This document shows, in pieces, positions 17,523-25,431 of a stretch of DNA of 42,193 bases. A model generated the notes under the pieces. The model worked only from the letters and a program-made list of their open reading frames with translations. It made no database searches and was not told the DNA's origin. The position numbers and the translations under genes were made by a program. Origin of the DNA: Alphaproteobacteria bacterium (GTDB taxonomy: Bacteria > Pseudomonadota > Alphaproteobacteria > Ferrovibrionales > Ferrovibrionaceae); assembly GCA_018336035.1 (NCBI GenBank), contig JAGXRD010000036.1, positions 1 through 42,193 of the forward strand, in the 5' to 3' direction. Within the stretch, counting starts at the first letter, position 1; each line of letters starts with the position of its first letter.

Positions 17523-17605
17523 GTCATGCCGGGCTTGACCCGGCATCCCATTTTTCTTGCCGATGAAAAAAAGGAAATGGGACCCCGGCTCAAGGCCGGG
17601 GTGAC
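17523..17605. repeat. Palindromic element, CCCATTT subtype
   Basis: Inverted repeat with ends GTCATGCCGGGCTTGACC (from 17523) and the inverse of GTCACCCCGGCCTTGAGCC (to 17605). The inner parts are TCCCATTT and AAATGGGA around a short A-rich centre. It shares the pattern but not the exact sequence of the CCTCGGG elements, and matches the copies at 33518-33652. It lies between the chemoreceptor start and the end of tyrS. A strong hairpin here would also suit termination of tyrS transcription. Confidence 0.8.
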
Positions 17606-17623
17606 AAGACGAGGGGCGTGGCG

Positions 17624-18880
17624 TTACGCCGCCTCGATCAGCACATGCTGCTTCTTGCCGAAGCTCAGGCGCAGGCGACCGTCGCTGCCGAGATCGCTGG
17701 CGGAAATCCGCTGCGTCTCTTCCGTCACCGGCGTGTCATTCAGCTTGATGGCATTGCCGCGAATATGACGCCGCGCCTCGCCGCCGGATTTGGCGAGGCC
17801 CGCTTCCAGCACCAGGGCGAAGGCTTCGATGCCGGCCTCGAGCCGCGCACGCTCGACCTTCACCACGGGGAGCGCACCGCCAAAGCTGCCCTGCTCAAAC
17901 GCCTTCTTCGCGGTGTCGGCAGCGATCTCGGCGGCCTCGCGACCACGGCACAAGGCGGTCGCCTCGGTGGCCAGCACCTTCTTGGCGTCATTCAGCTCGG
18001 CGCCCTGCAGGTTCTCGAGCTTCGAAATCTCGTCGAGCGGCAGGTCCGTGAACAGCCGCAGGAAGCGGCCGACATCGGCGTCTTCGCAATTGCGCCAGTA
18101 TTGCCAGTAGTCATAGGTCGGCAGCATGTCTTCATTCAGCCACACCGCGCCCGAGGCCGTCTTGCCCATCTTGTGGCCGGCCGCCGTGGTCAGCAGCGGG
18201 CAGGTCAGGCCATAGAGGCTCATATCGGCCGAGCGGCGGCCAAGTTCGACGCCGTTGACGATGTTGCCCCACTGGTCCGAGCCGCCCATCTGCAGATTGC
18301 ACTTGTAGCGACGGCCGAGTTCGACGAAGTCATAGGCCTGCAGGATCATGTAGTTGAATTCGAGGAAGCTGAGCGGCTGCTCGCGTTCCAACCGCAGCTT
18401 CACGCTGTCGAACGACAGCATGCGGTTGACCGAGAAGTGCCGGCCATAGTCGCGCAGGAAATCGATATACTGCAGCTGGTCGAGCCATTCGGCATTGTTG
18501 GCCATGATGGCATCGCTCGGCCCGTCGCCAAATTTCACGAAACGCGAAAATGCCGTCTTGATACTCGCCATATTGGCGGCGATGTCATCGGTGGTCAGCA
18601 GTTTGCGCGCCTCGTCCTTGCCCGACGGATCGCCGACCTTGGTGGTGCCGCCGCCCATCAGCACGATGGGCTTGTGGCCGGCCTGCTGCAGGCGGCGCAG
18701 CATCATGATCGAGAGCAGATGGCCGACATGCAGGCTCGGCCCGGTGCAGTCATAACCGACATAGCAGGTGATGCCGGCCGGCTGGGTCGCCAGGGCGTCC
18801 AGCGCGTCGGGGTCGGTACACTGGTGCAGATAGCCGCGCTGCGAGATGGTGCGCAGGAAATCGGATTTGAACTCGGTCAT
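17624..18880 (-). CDS. tyrS: Tyrosyl-tRNA synthetase
   Basis: A 418-residue class I tyrosyl-tRNA synthetase, which charges tRNA-Tyr. The HIGH motif is HVGH (51-54) and the KMSKS motif is KMGKT (237-241). The tyrosine-binding region includes [15 protein letters not shown] and [11 protein letters not shown] (about 197-207). The C-terminal S4 RNA-binding domain is at about 350-415 ([17 protein letters not shown]). Length and order match bacterial TyrRS. It is divergent from anmK across 50 bp; this tyrS/anmK pairing is a recurrent alphaproteobacterial arrangement. Confidence 0.97.
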   Translation of the reverse strand: MTEFKSDFLRTISQRGYLHQCTDPDALDALATQPAGITCYVGYDCTGPSLHVGHLLSIMMLRRLQQAGHKPIVLMGGGTTKVGDPSGKDEARKLLTTDDIAANMASIKTAFSRFVKFGDGPSDAIMANNAEWLDQLQYIDFLRDYGRHFSVNRMLSFDSVKLRLEREQPLSFLEFNYMILQAYDFVELGRRYKCNLQMGGSDQWGNIVNGVELGRRSADMSLYGLTCPLLTTAAGHKMGKTASGAVWLNEDMLPTYDYWQYWRNCEDADVGRFLRLFTDLPLDEISKLENLQGAELNDAKKVLATEATALCRGREAAEIAADTAKKAFEQGSFGGALPVVKVERARLEAGIEAFALVLEAGLAKSGGEARRHIRGNAIKLNDTPVTEETQRISASDLGSDGRLRLSFGKKQHVLIEAA

Positions 18881-18930
18881 AGCGCTGCTCTTTTTGGGGG
18901 CTGCTCGGGCGTTCGGTAGGATGGGCTTTA

Positions 18931-20076
18931 ATGGCCCGATGGTCTAACATACGGGCCCAGACTCGCCTAGTTCCGGAAAGCCCCGGTTTGCCACAGATTC
19001 CCTGGTTTCTCGGCCTGATGAGCGGCACCTCGATGGACGGCATCGACGCCGCCCTGCTGCGCACGGATGGCGAGGCGATTGCCGGCTTCGGCCCGGCGCT
19101 GACCCTGCCCTACGAGGCATCCTTACGCGACCGCATCCGCGCCTGCCTGAACGATGGCCCCGGCAATACCATGGCGCTCAGCCGCGATCTGGCCGTCGCC
19201 CATGCGGCTGCCGTGCAGGCGCTGCTGGACAAGGCCGGTATGGCCGCGAAGGATGTCGCCTGGCTCGGCTTCCACGGCCATACGCTGCTCCACAGGCCAG
19301 GCGAAAGACGAACCTGGCAGACCGGCGACGGCGCGCTGCTGGCGCAACTCACCGGCATTGGCGTGGTGAGCGATTTCCGCAGCCAGGATGTGGCGATGGG
19401 CGGGCAGGGCGCGCCGCTGGTGCCGCTCTATCACGCGGCGCTCGCCCGCTATGCACAGCTGCCGCCGCCTTTGCTGGTGCTCAATCTCGGCGGCGTGGGG
19501 AATGTCACCTATATCGGCAGTGAGCGCGACACCGACCTGATCGCCTTCGACACCGGCCCGGGCAATGCCCTCATTGATGACTGGATGCTGACGCATGCCC
19601 ATGTGGCGCATGACGAGGGCGGCAGGACGGCCGCAACGGGCGCGGTGAATCCCGAACGGCTCGCGCGCCTGCTCGATCATGCGTATTTCAATGCACGCCC
19701 GCCGAAATCGCTCGACCGCAATGATTTCTCGGCCGCCGCCGTCGAAGGTCTCTCACTTGAAGACGGCGCGGCGACGCTGGCGGCTTTCACGGCAGCCTCA
19801 GTTGCGCGCGGCTTAAGCCATCTGCCGCAGCGGCCGTTACGCTGTCTGGTCTGCGGCGGCGGACGCCACAACGCGACCTTGATGAAGCTGCTGACCCAGC
19901 ATCTCAACATGCCGGTGGAATCTGTAGAGGCGGTCGGCTGGAACGGCGATCATCTCGAAGCCGAGGCCTTCGCCTTCCTCGCCGCACGCGCCGTGCGCGG
20001 GTTGCCGCTGAGTTTGCCGGGCACGACGGGCGTGAGCGCGCCGGTGAGTGGCGGGCGGATATACCGACTGCCCTAA
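18931..20076 (+). CDS. anmK: Anhydro-N-acetylmuramic acid kinase
   Basis: A 381-residue AnmK, which opens the 1,6-anhydro ring of anhMurNAc and phosphorylates it during peptidoglycan recycling. The N-terminal nucleotide-binding motif [16 protein letters not shown] (about 28-43) is diagnostic. Other conserved segments are [48 protein letters not shown] and [11 protein letters not shown]. The ATG at 18931 gives about 25 residues before the motif, slightly long; a later start is possible. Its stop codon overlaps the stop of the convergent gene by 2 nt (20074-20075), so there is no room for a terminator between them. Confidence 0.96.
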   Translation: MARWSNIRAQTRLVPESPGLPQIPWFLGLMSGTSMDGIDAALLRTDGEAIAGFGPALTLPYEASLRDRIRACLNDGPGNTMALSRDLAVAHAAAVQALLDKAGMAAKDVAWLGFHGHTLLHRPGERRTWQTGDGALLAQLTGIGVVSDFRSQDVAMGGQGAPLVPLYHAALARYAQLPPPLLVLNLGGVGNVTYIGSERDTDLIAFDTGPGNALIDDWMLTHAHVAHDEGGRTAATGAVNPERLARLLDHAYFNARPPKSLDRNDFSAAAVEGLSLEDGAATLAAFTAASVARGLSHLPQRPLRCLVCGGGRHNATLMKLLTQHLNMPVESVEAVGWNGDHLEAEAFAFLAARAVRGLPLSLPGTTGVSAPVSGGRIYRLP

Positions 20077-21515
20077 CTCACCACCACCCGCTGCGGGATA
20101 TGGTCGGCGCGCAGCGCTTGGCGGTGGCCCGGCGTGGCGATCTGCGGCGCCACGGCGTCGCCGATCAGGAAGCCGAAACCGGCGGTGACGCCGAGTTCGA
20201 GTTCCGTGGCATCGCCGATATTCCACAGGATCGATTCCATCTTGTGCCAGGCGGTGCGTTTGGCGAAGGCCGACAGCGCCTGCAGCCGCGAGGCCGGGTC
20301 GGTGATGGTGGTCGGCAGCGACGTGGCAAAGGCCTGGCAGCCGGTCTGTGCATACAGGTCGATCAGGCGCGTATCCGGCGCGATGTCGAGGATGCGCATG
20401 GCGCAGAAGCGCTGGATATAATTCAGTGCATCGGTGATGCGGCTGGCCGGCGTGCCCGGCGGGATGTTGGTCATCACGATGGCCAGACAGCGGAACAGGC
20501 CCGCCGGCAGGTCCTTGAAGCGATCGAGATAGATATTGCGCGTGCGCGCCGTGGCCAGCGTGGCAAACGACACTGGAATCGAGATGAAACCCTTATACCC
20601 GCCGGTCACCATGCGATGCAGGCCGAGCAGGGCGGTGGTCAGGCGATAGCGGTCGAGCAGGAATTCCAGTTCTTCCGGGTCTTCCAGCATCGGGTCGCTG
20701 GCATCGGCGACACGACCGGTCGGCATATGCGTCACGTTCACCGTGTAGAAGGAGAAGGTCCGGCGCTTGGTGCTGAAATTCGGATAGAAGGAGGCCTGGC
20801 ATTCCTTGAGGAAGGCGGCGCTGGTCTTTTTCTGGAACAGCGAGTCGAGCGACTGGTCGAGGTCGGTCAGGTCGGGACCGGCGCCCATCACCGGCACAGG
20901 CCGCTGCGGCGCGGTTTCGGCGCAACCGTCCTGCAGCGGTTCGTCGCCGAATAACAGCACGTCGCCGCTGTTCGCTGTCACGCCAGTGGCCGCTGTCACA
21001 CCGGTGGTCTGGGCACCGCCGGTTTTTACATGCTGCAGCAGTTCGTCCATCGACTGCACCTTGCGCGACAGGAAGTCGCTGTCGACTTCGGCGATGCTGG
21101 AGGCGATGCGGATGGAATGCTCTGGCAGTTCGCCAAGGATCAGGCGCTCGGCCTCCTGCGCGATGGCGGCCGCCTTGGCCTTGGCCTGGGCATGGTTCAA
21201 CTGCACGAACAGCACCAGATAATCGTCGTTCTCAAGATGATAGTGGGTGTCGCCGGCATCGAGCCGGTCGCGGATCACGCCTTCGACGATATTGTGGATG
21301 GTGTCGCGCCGTTTCGGCCAGCTGTCGCCCAGTGCCTCACGCACGGCCTCCAGCCCGATCATCTGCAGATTGCCGGCCTGAATCTTGCGCGGCAGCGGCG
21401 CGGTGCCGGCCACCACCCGCAGATGCGGTGCGCTGCCGCCGCGGCGCGGCGCGCGACGCTCGGTGACCTCGCCGTCGCTGAACAGAAACGCTTTCATCCG
21501 GTCAAACACAGACAT
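20073..21515 (-). CDS. Unknown protein, possibly a degenerate GGDEF/EAL protein
   Basis: A 480-residue soluble protein. The start at 21515 (MSVFDRMKAF) is fixed by AGGAGG 7 nt upstream. About residues 50-150 follow the layout of a GGDEF domain but carry ENDDYLVLF where GGDEF should be, followed by a QLNHAQAKAKAAAIAQEAERL helix. About residues 240-420 resemble an EAL fold (SFYPNFSTKRRTFSFYTVNV, then GFISIPVSFATLATARTRNI) without ExLxR or DDFG residues. Between them is a Thr/Ala/Gly-rich linker. If the resemblance is right, it has lost both cyclase and phosphodiesterase activity and would be a binding or scaffold protein. This is inference from pattern only. Confidence 0.6.
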   Translation of the reverse strand: MSVFDRMKAFLFSDGEVTERRAPRRGGSAPHLRVVAGTAPLPRKIQAGNLQMIGLEAVREALGDSWPKRRDTIHNIVEGVIRDRLDAGDTHYHLENDDYLVLFVQLNHAQAKAKAAAIAQEAERLILGELPEHSIRIASSIAEVDSDFLSRKVQSMDELLQHVKTGGAQTTGVTAATGVTANSGDVLLFGDEPLQDGCAETAPQRPVPVMGAGPDLTDLDQSLDSLFQKKTSAAFLKECQASFYPNFSTKRRTFSFYTVNVTHMPTGRVADASDPMLEDPEELEFLLDRYRLTTALLGLHRMVTGGYKGFISIPVSFATLATARTRNIYLDRFKDLPAGLFRCLAIVMTNIPPGTPASRITDALNYIQRFCAMRILDIAPDTRLIDLYAQTGCQAFATSLPTTITDPASRLQALSAFAKRTAWHKMESILWNIGDATELELGVTAGFGFLIGDAVAPQIATPGHRQALRADHIPQRVVVS

Positions 21516-21662
21516 GACGATTCCTCCTGGGGTCCAGTATGGCGGTGCCATGCCGGAGCGGGAGTTACTTGCCGGTTATGCAGTACGCGCAGGCATTATT
21601 TTCTGGAAAGGCGCGCCCGGCTGAATCCGCGGTTTTTCGCCGCGATCAACCGTAACGAGATT

Positions 21663-22118
21663 TCACCGCAGGGTTTTTGCCATTGTATAAGTCGCGCCGC
21701 TTGGATGCGTGCGATGCGCCAGCCGGCGATAGCCCAGCCGCTCGTAAAATTCCACGCCGGTGAGCGAGGCGGCTAACCCGAGCTGACGATCGCCGCGTTT
21801 GCGCGCATGGCGCTCGACATGCTCGACCAGCGTGGTGCCGAGCCCGAGCCGCTGCGATTCCGGCGTGACGAACAGCGCCCAGAGTTCGCCTTTCTCATAG
21901 CCCACGGTGGCGATGATCTGCCCGTCGATCTCGGCGACGAATACATCCTGCCGCGCGATGCGCGCCCGCACGCCGGCCTCGGAGAAATAGGCATAGACGA
22001 GGTTGATCTCGGCCACCGAGTAATCGGCGGCATTGCTGACCCGCAGGGTACGCCGGATCAGCGCGCTGATCGCTTCGGCGTCGGCTTCGGTGGCGGGGCG
22101 GATCGGAATGGCGAACAT
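21663..22118 (-). CDS. GNAT family N-acetyltransferase
   Basis: A 151-residue GNAT acetyltransferase. The fold is readable as IRPATEADAEAISALI (beta1/alpha1), VFVAEIDGQIIATVGY, ELWALFVTPESQRLGLGTTLVEHVERHARKRG containing the acetyl-CoA loop QRLGLG, and the terminal GVEFYERLGYRRL motif. I chose the ATG at 22118 because the conserved fold begins immediately; upstream codons read into a palindromic repeat. The acceptor is unknown. It stands alone, 147 nt downstream of the start of the unknown 480-residue gene. Confidence 0.9.
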   Translation of the reverse strand: MFAIPIRPATEADAEAISALIRRTLRVSNAADYSVAEINLVYAYFSEAGVRARIARQDVFVAEIDGQIIATVGYEKGELWALFVTPESQRLGLGTTLVEHVERHARKRGDRQLGLAASLTGVEFYERLGYRRLAHRTHPSGATYTMAKTLR

Positions 22119-22176
22119 GTATGTGAGATAAGTGCGCCCGCTGCAAAACCCAATCATCGTTCCCATCCACCACCAC

Positions 22177-22297
22177 GTCATCCTCGGACTTGATCCGAGG
22201 ATCTCTCGCAATTCTGCCTGAGATGGTCGGGTCGAGCCCGACCATGACGGTCAGGGGCAATTCTGCCGGGGATCCTCAGGGCAAGCCCGAGGATGGC
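22177..22297. repeat. Palindromic element with an extra right end
   Basis: Left arm from 22177 (GTCATCCTCGGACTTGATCC), right arm ending at about 22248 (GGTCGGGTCGAGCCCGACC hairpin). A second right end follows at 22268-22297 (GGGGATCCTCAGGGCAAGCC onward). The linker GCAATTCTGCC occurs before each right end (about 22208 and 22258), so the right half appears to have been duplicated with divergence. It lies upstream of both divergent genes. Confidence 0.8.
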
Positions 22298-22327
22298 GGT
22301 GGTTATATGGGAAGAGGGGGGAGGGTG

Positions 22328-22348
22328 TTAAGAATAATATCCTCTTAA
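22328..22348. promoter_or_regulatory. AT-rich dyad upstream of the HTH-like gene
   Basis: TTAAGA (22328-22333) and TCTTAA (22343-22348) flank nine bases in a region of about 35% GC by hand count (22321-22380), well below the surroundings. TTTACA at 22362-22367 resembles a -35, but no clear -10 follows. The dyad's position about 80-100 bp before the start suits an operator or upstream activator site. The spacer holds AGAATAA, which recurs twice in the coding repeat of the gene downstream. Confidence 0.4.
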
Positions 22349-22425
22349 TGTTCTTTTTTTGTTTACATCACAGTCTGGCCGGGTTAGTCTGGTCCGCCTC
22401 TGAGGTTTATCCGATGGAGGCCGTC

Positions 22426-23190
22426 ATGGCTTTGGACGAGATCGATCTGGCCTGCGAGACCCCGCAGGCCGGCAAGAAAACCCGTATCCGTATCGACTGG
22501 AAACGCGGCGCTGCTCTGCTGGTGGCGGGGGAGGTGCCCGACGCCGTCGCAGCCGCGCTCGGCATCACGGAAGAACGACTCTGGCGCCATCTGCGCGGCA
22601 GCGCGCGGTTCCAGTTCCTGCTGCGCCAGGCGCGCGAGACGCAGTTACTGCTCGGCCGTCTGCAGCTCGAAGCGGCCAGCAATGCCGCCGCGATCCGCTG
22701 CGCGCAAAAGGCCGAGAAGCCGCCGGCCGGCCTGTTCGAACAGTTCAAGATTTCCAGCCAGCCGATCTGGGACCGGCCATCCTCCGCCGATGGCCGCGAC
22801 ATGGTGCTGCGGCTGGCCGACAGCCTGCGTCGCGCGCCGAAACGTCCGCCGCACGCAGCGAAGCCGGCGGCAGAGGCCGGCAAGGCCGCACCAGGCCCGG
22901 ATAAGGCTGCCATAAGCGAGAATAAGACTCAGATAAGCGAGAATAAGGTTGGAATAAGCCAAACCAAGGTCGCGACAAGCCCGGCGAAGAGCGCTGCCGG
23001 CGCGGACAAGTTGGCTGCCGATACGGATAAGCCCCTGAAAACACGGCCTGCGGAGGCGCCACCGCCATCACCGGCCCGTCCAACCTACGACCATGTCGCA
23101 CTTGGCCTGCAGAATGGCGGCATCGTCGATCTCACCGACATCTACGGCAATCCGCTGCCACAAACCCAGGATCGTCATGCTCGCGCCTGA
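22426..23190 (+). CDS. HTH-like protein with a heptad repeat, unknown function
   Basis: A 254-residue protein I cannot assign. Residues about 17-70 look like a helix-turn-helix of the kind seen in terminase small subunits (DWKRGAALLVAGEVPDAVAAALGITEERLWRHL). Residues 70-150 are helical. Residues about 150-220 are Ala/Lys/Pro-rich and include four decaying 7-residue units (ISENKTQ, ISENKVG, ISQTKVA, TSPAKSA). A C-terminal block TYDHVALGLQNGGIVDLTD looks folded. The ATG at 22426 has GGAGG 5 nt upstream; an ATG at 22414 is also possible. The final codons and stop lie inside a palindromic repeat (from 23174). It has its own AT-rich upstream region and no operon partner. Possibly a DNA-binding protein. 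Confidence 0.65.
   Translation: MALDEIDLACETPQAGKKTRIRIDWKRGAALLVAGEVPDAVAAALGITEERLWRHLRGSARFQFLLRQARETQLLLGRLQLEAASNAAAIRCAQKAEKPPAGLFEQFKISSQPIWDRPSSADGRDMVLRLADSLRRAPKRPPHAAKPAAEAGKAAPGPDKAAISENKTQISENKVGISQTKVATSPAKSAAGADKLAADTDKPLKTRPAEAPPPSPARPTYDHVALGLQNGGIVDLTDIYGNPLPQTQDRHARA
22901..22995 (+). repeat. Helically phased ATAAG / 21-bp coding repeat
   Basis: Four 21-bp units start at 22912, 22933, 22954 and 22975, the first two nearly identical (ATAAGCGAGAATAAG). At finer scale ATAAG begins at 22901, 22912, 22922, 22933, 22943 and 22954, and NNAAG continues at 22964, 22975 and 22985. That spacing alternates 11 and 10 bp, about one B-DNA turn. The units use ATA isoleucine codons, uncommon in so GC-rich a genome. 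They encode the heptads described for the gene at 22426-23190. Confidence 0.8.
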
Positions 23191-23302
23191 CGCGAGCATC
23201 TCAGGCAGAACGGCGCAAGATCCTCGGGTCGAGCCCGAGGATGACGAGCTTTGTTGTACAACGTGCGGGGAAATATTCGCCATGCCCGCCTACGCGGGCA
23301 TG
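23174..23302. repeat. Palindromic element plus a separate hairpin
   Basis: The first part, 23174-23245, begins GTCATGCTCGCGCCTGACGC and ends with the CCTCGGG/CCCGAGG hairpin arm. It contains the stop codon (23188-23190) of the HTH-like gene. The second part, 23281-23302, is a perfect 9-bp stem CATGCCCGC/GCGGGCATG with loop CTAC. It lies between convergent genes, where either hairpin could terminate transcription. Confidence 0.8.
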
Positions 23303-23313
23303 ACGATTTGAGA

Positions 23314-24057
23314 TTACGACTGCGTCGTGCCCGTCGGCGGCGTCCCGGTCGGCGGCGTGGTCGCTGCAGCCTGGTTCTGCTGTGCCGTCTGCGCGCCCTT
23401 GCCGGCGCGGGCCGAGGTCGGCGTGAAGCTGGTCTTCACATACTTGTCGGCGGCCGCGGTCAGTTCGTCGAGCTTGCCCTCGAAGAAATGGTCGGCGCCC
23501 TGCACCTTCTTGTAGTCGATCTTGATGCCCTTCTGCAGCGACAGGCGCTGCGCGAGCTTGGCGACTTCGCCTTCGGCCACGATCTTGTCGTCGGTGCCCT
23601 GGATGATCAGGCCCGAGGAGGGGCAGGGGGCCAGGAAGCCGAAATCGAACATGCCGGCCGGCGGCGCCACCGAGATGAAGCCGTCGATCTCCGGGCGGCG
23701 CATCAGCAGCTGCATCGAGATCCAGGCGCCGAAGCTGAAACCGGCGATCCACACGGCCGAGGCATTGGCATTCACGCTCTGCAGCCAGTCGAGCGCCGAG
23801 GCGGCATCCGAGAGTTCGCCCTGGCCGTTATCGAAGGTGCCCTGGCTGCGGCCCACGCCACGGAAATTGAAGCGCAGCACGGAGAAACCGCGCTTGGCGA
23901 AAACGTGGAACAGGTTATAGGTGACCTTGTTGTTCATCGTCCCGCCATACAGCGGGTGCGGATGCAGGATCAGCGCGATGGGCGCATTGGCCTCCGGCCC
24001 GTGGGTATAACGGCCTTCGAGCCGTCCGTCAGGGCCGGGGAATATGATGTCAGGCAT
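23314..24057 (-). CDS. Alpha/beta hydrolase (serine hydrolase)
   Basis: A 247-residue alpha/beta hydrolase of the small dienelactone-hydrolase-like type often annotated as conserved alpha/beta hydrolase. An oxyanion-region motif LHPHPLYGGTM (about 31-41) is followed by FNFRGVGRSQG, nucleophile elbow GFSFGA with S108, an acid in IIQGTDDKIV (D156/D157) and H190 in GADHFFEG. The core ends at about residue 215. A Gln/Thr/Pro-rich tail (TTPPTGTPPTGTTQS) of some 30 residues follows, apparently disordered and absent from typical members. Substrate unknown. The start at 24057 gives the normal N-terminus for the family. The gene is monocistronic and divergent from the cysteine desulfurase gene. Confidence 0.88.
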   Translation of the reverse strand: MPDIIFPGPDGRLEGRYTHGPEANAPIALILHPHPLYGGTMNNKVTYNLFHVFAKRGFSVLRFNFRGVGRSQGTFDNGQGELSDAASALDWLQSVNANASAVWIAGFSFGAWISMQLLMRRPEIDGFISVAPPAGMFDFGFLAPCPSSGLIIQGTDDKIVAEGEVAKLAQRLSLQKGIKIDYKKVQGADHFFEGKLDELTAAADKYVKTSFTPTSARAGKGAQTAQQNQAAATTPPTGTPPTGTTQS

Positions 24058-24168
24058 CTCGGTTCGTCACTCTGGCGCCTCTGGGGAGAGGGCGGCGCTG
24101 GATAATCGTTGATCGGCACCCAGTTTTACCATACTCGGCAGAGCGAAATTCAAGCTTAAAAGCAGGAA

Positions 24169-25302
24169 ATGAACTCCAGTTACCTTGACTATAACGCAAC
24201 CGCGCCGCTGCGGCCGGAGGCCCGGACCGCCCTGCTGGCGGCGCTGGAGGCCCCGGCCAACCCGTCGTCGGTCCACCGTTTCGGCCGCAACGCGCGTGGA
24301 ATCGCGGATATTGCCCGTGGCCAGGTCGCCGAACTGATCGGCGCGGACGCACGCCGGATCGTTTTCACCTCGGGCGGCACCGAAGCCAATAATCTGGCGC
24401 TGCGGCTCGCCATCGAAGGCGCCGGGGTCAAAAGCCTGGTCATCACCGGTATCGAACACGACTCGGTGCTGCGTCCGGCCCGCCATTCCGGGCTCCCGGT
24501 TTACGAGGTGGTGGCGGGTTCCGACGGAGTGGTTTCCCTAGCGGCACTCGAAGCCACGCTGGGGGCGGCGGAGGTCGACCATCCCGGCCCGGTACTGGTC
24601 GCCCTGATGCTGGCCAACAACGAGACGGGGGCGATCCAGCCGGTGGCCGAGGCGGCCCGGCTCGCCCATGCCTCGGGCGCGCTGCTGCTCTGCGATGCGG
24701 TCCAGGCCGCCGGCAAGATCCCGGTCGATCTCAGCCAACTCGATGCCGACTTCCTGACCCTGTCGGGCCACAAGCTGGGCGGCCCGACCGGGGTGGGGGC
24801 GCTCATCACCCGCGACGACTGGACCCCGGCGCCGCTGCTGCGCGGCGGCGGGCAGGAGAAGGGCATGCGGGCCGGCACCGAAAATCTGGGCGGCATCGCC
24901 GGCTTCGGGGCCGCCGCCGCGGCGGCCCAGCAGGGGCTCTATGGCATGAAGTCGGTCACCGCCCTGCGGGACCGGCTGGAGGCCGGATTGCTGGCCGTCT
25001 GCCCGGAGGCCCCCATTTACGGGAGCGGTCCCCGGCTGCCCAACACGCTCTGCATCGGCATGCCGGGGGTGCCGGCCGAGACCCAGGTGATGGCGCTCGA
25101 CCTGGCCGGCGTCGCCGTGTCGGCCGGCTCGGCCTGCTCGTCGGGGAAGGTCACGCCGAGCCACGTGCTGACCGCCATGGGCCTGCCGGAACAGGCCGCC
25201 CGCGAGGCGATCCGCTTCAGCCTCGGCTGGGCCAGCAGCCCGGAAGATGTCGACCGCGCCATCGACGCCTGGCGCAAGCTCTGGCAGCGCAAACGGAAGT
25301 GA
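24169..25302 (+). CDS. Cysteine desulfurase (NifS/IscS family)
   Basis: A 377-residue PLP enzyme that releases sulfur from cysteine as a persulfide for Fe-S cluster or thio-cofactor assembly. The PLP lysine is K202 (SGHKLGGPTG) with H97 (GIEHDSV) stacking on the ring. The persulfide cysteine is C323 in SAGSACSSGKVTPSHVL. The short SAC(S)SG loop is the NifS/IscS (class I) type. An AGGA lies just before the ATG at 24169. No IscU, IscR or Hsc genes are adjacent; instead a truncated hemoglobin and a [2Fe-2S] ferredoxin follow on the same strand. It may be a second desulfurase beside a SUF or ISC system elsewhere. Confidence 0.93.
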   Translation: MNSSYLDYNATAPLRPEARTALLAALEAPANPSSVHRFGRNARGIADIARGQVAELIGADARRIVFTSGGTEANNLALRLAIEGAGVKSLVITGIEHDSVLRPARHSGLPVYEVVAGSDGVVSLAALEATLGAAEVDHPGPVLVALMLANNETGAIQPVAEAARLAHASGALLLCDAVQAAGKIPVDLSQLDADFLTLSGHKLGGPTGVGALITRDDWTPAPLLRGGGQEKGMRAGTENLGGIAGFGAAAAAAQQGLYGMKSVTALRDRLEAGLLAVCPEAPIYGSGPRLPNTLCIGMPGVPAETQVMALDLAGVAVSAGSACSSGKVTPSHVLTAMGLPEQAAREAIRFSLGWASSPEDVDRAIDAWRKLWQRKRK

Positions 25303-25360
25303 TGTGTCTGATAATATAGTGTCGCTATTATATTGATATTAAATAAAAATAACTTCTGAT

Positions 25361-25374
25361 TTGATCCTGCGCAA
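25361..25374. promoter_or_regulatory. FNR/FixK-like binding site upstream of hemoglobin gene
   Basis: TTGATCCTGCGCAA fits the TTGAT-N4-dyad of Crp/Fnr-family regulators (TTG-N8-CAA), and its reverse TTGCGC...ATCAA is a common FixK-type form in alphaproteobacteria. It lies 57 nt before the hemoglobin ATG. With a -41.5 activator position the transcript would begin near 25409, and TAACCT (25397-25402) is a plausible -10. A run of AT-rich DNA (25310-25352) lies just upstream. Confidence 0.6.
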
Positions 25375-25431
25375 AGCCGCGCGGAGATTCGGCGCCTAAC
25401 CTTCTGGTTCAACACCGGAAGGGAGGCCGGG

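Noticed and set aside
24109-24122. FNR-like site before the cysteine desulfurase gene
   Set aside because: TTGAT is present but the second arm is ACCCA, with only three of five matches and no CAA. I kept only the well-formed site at 25361.
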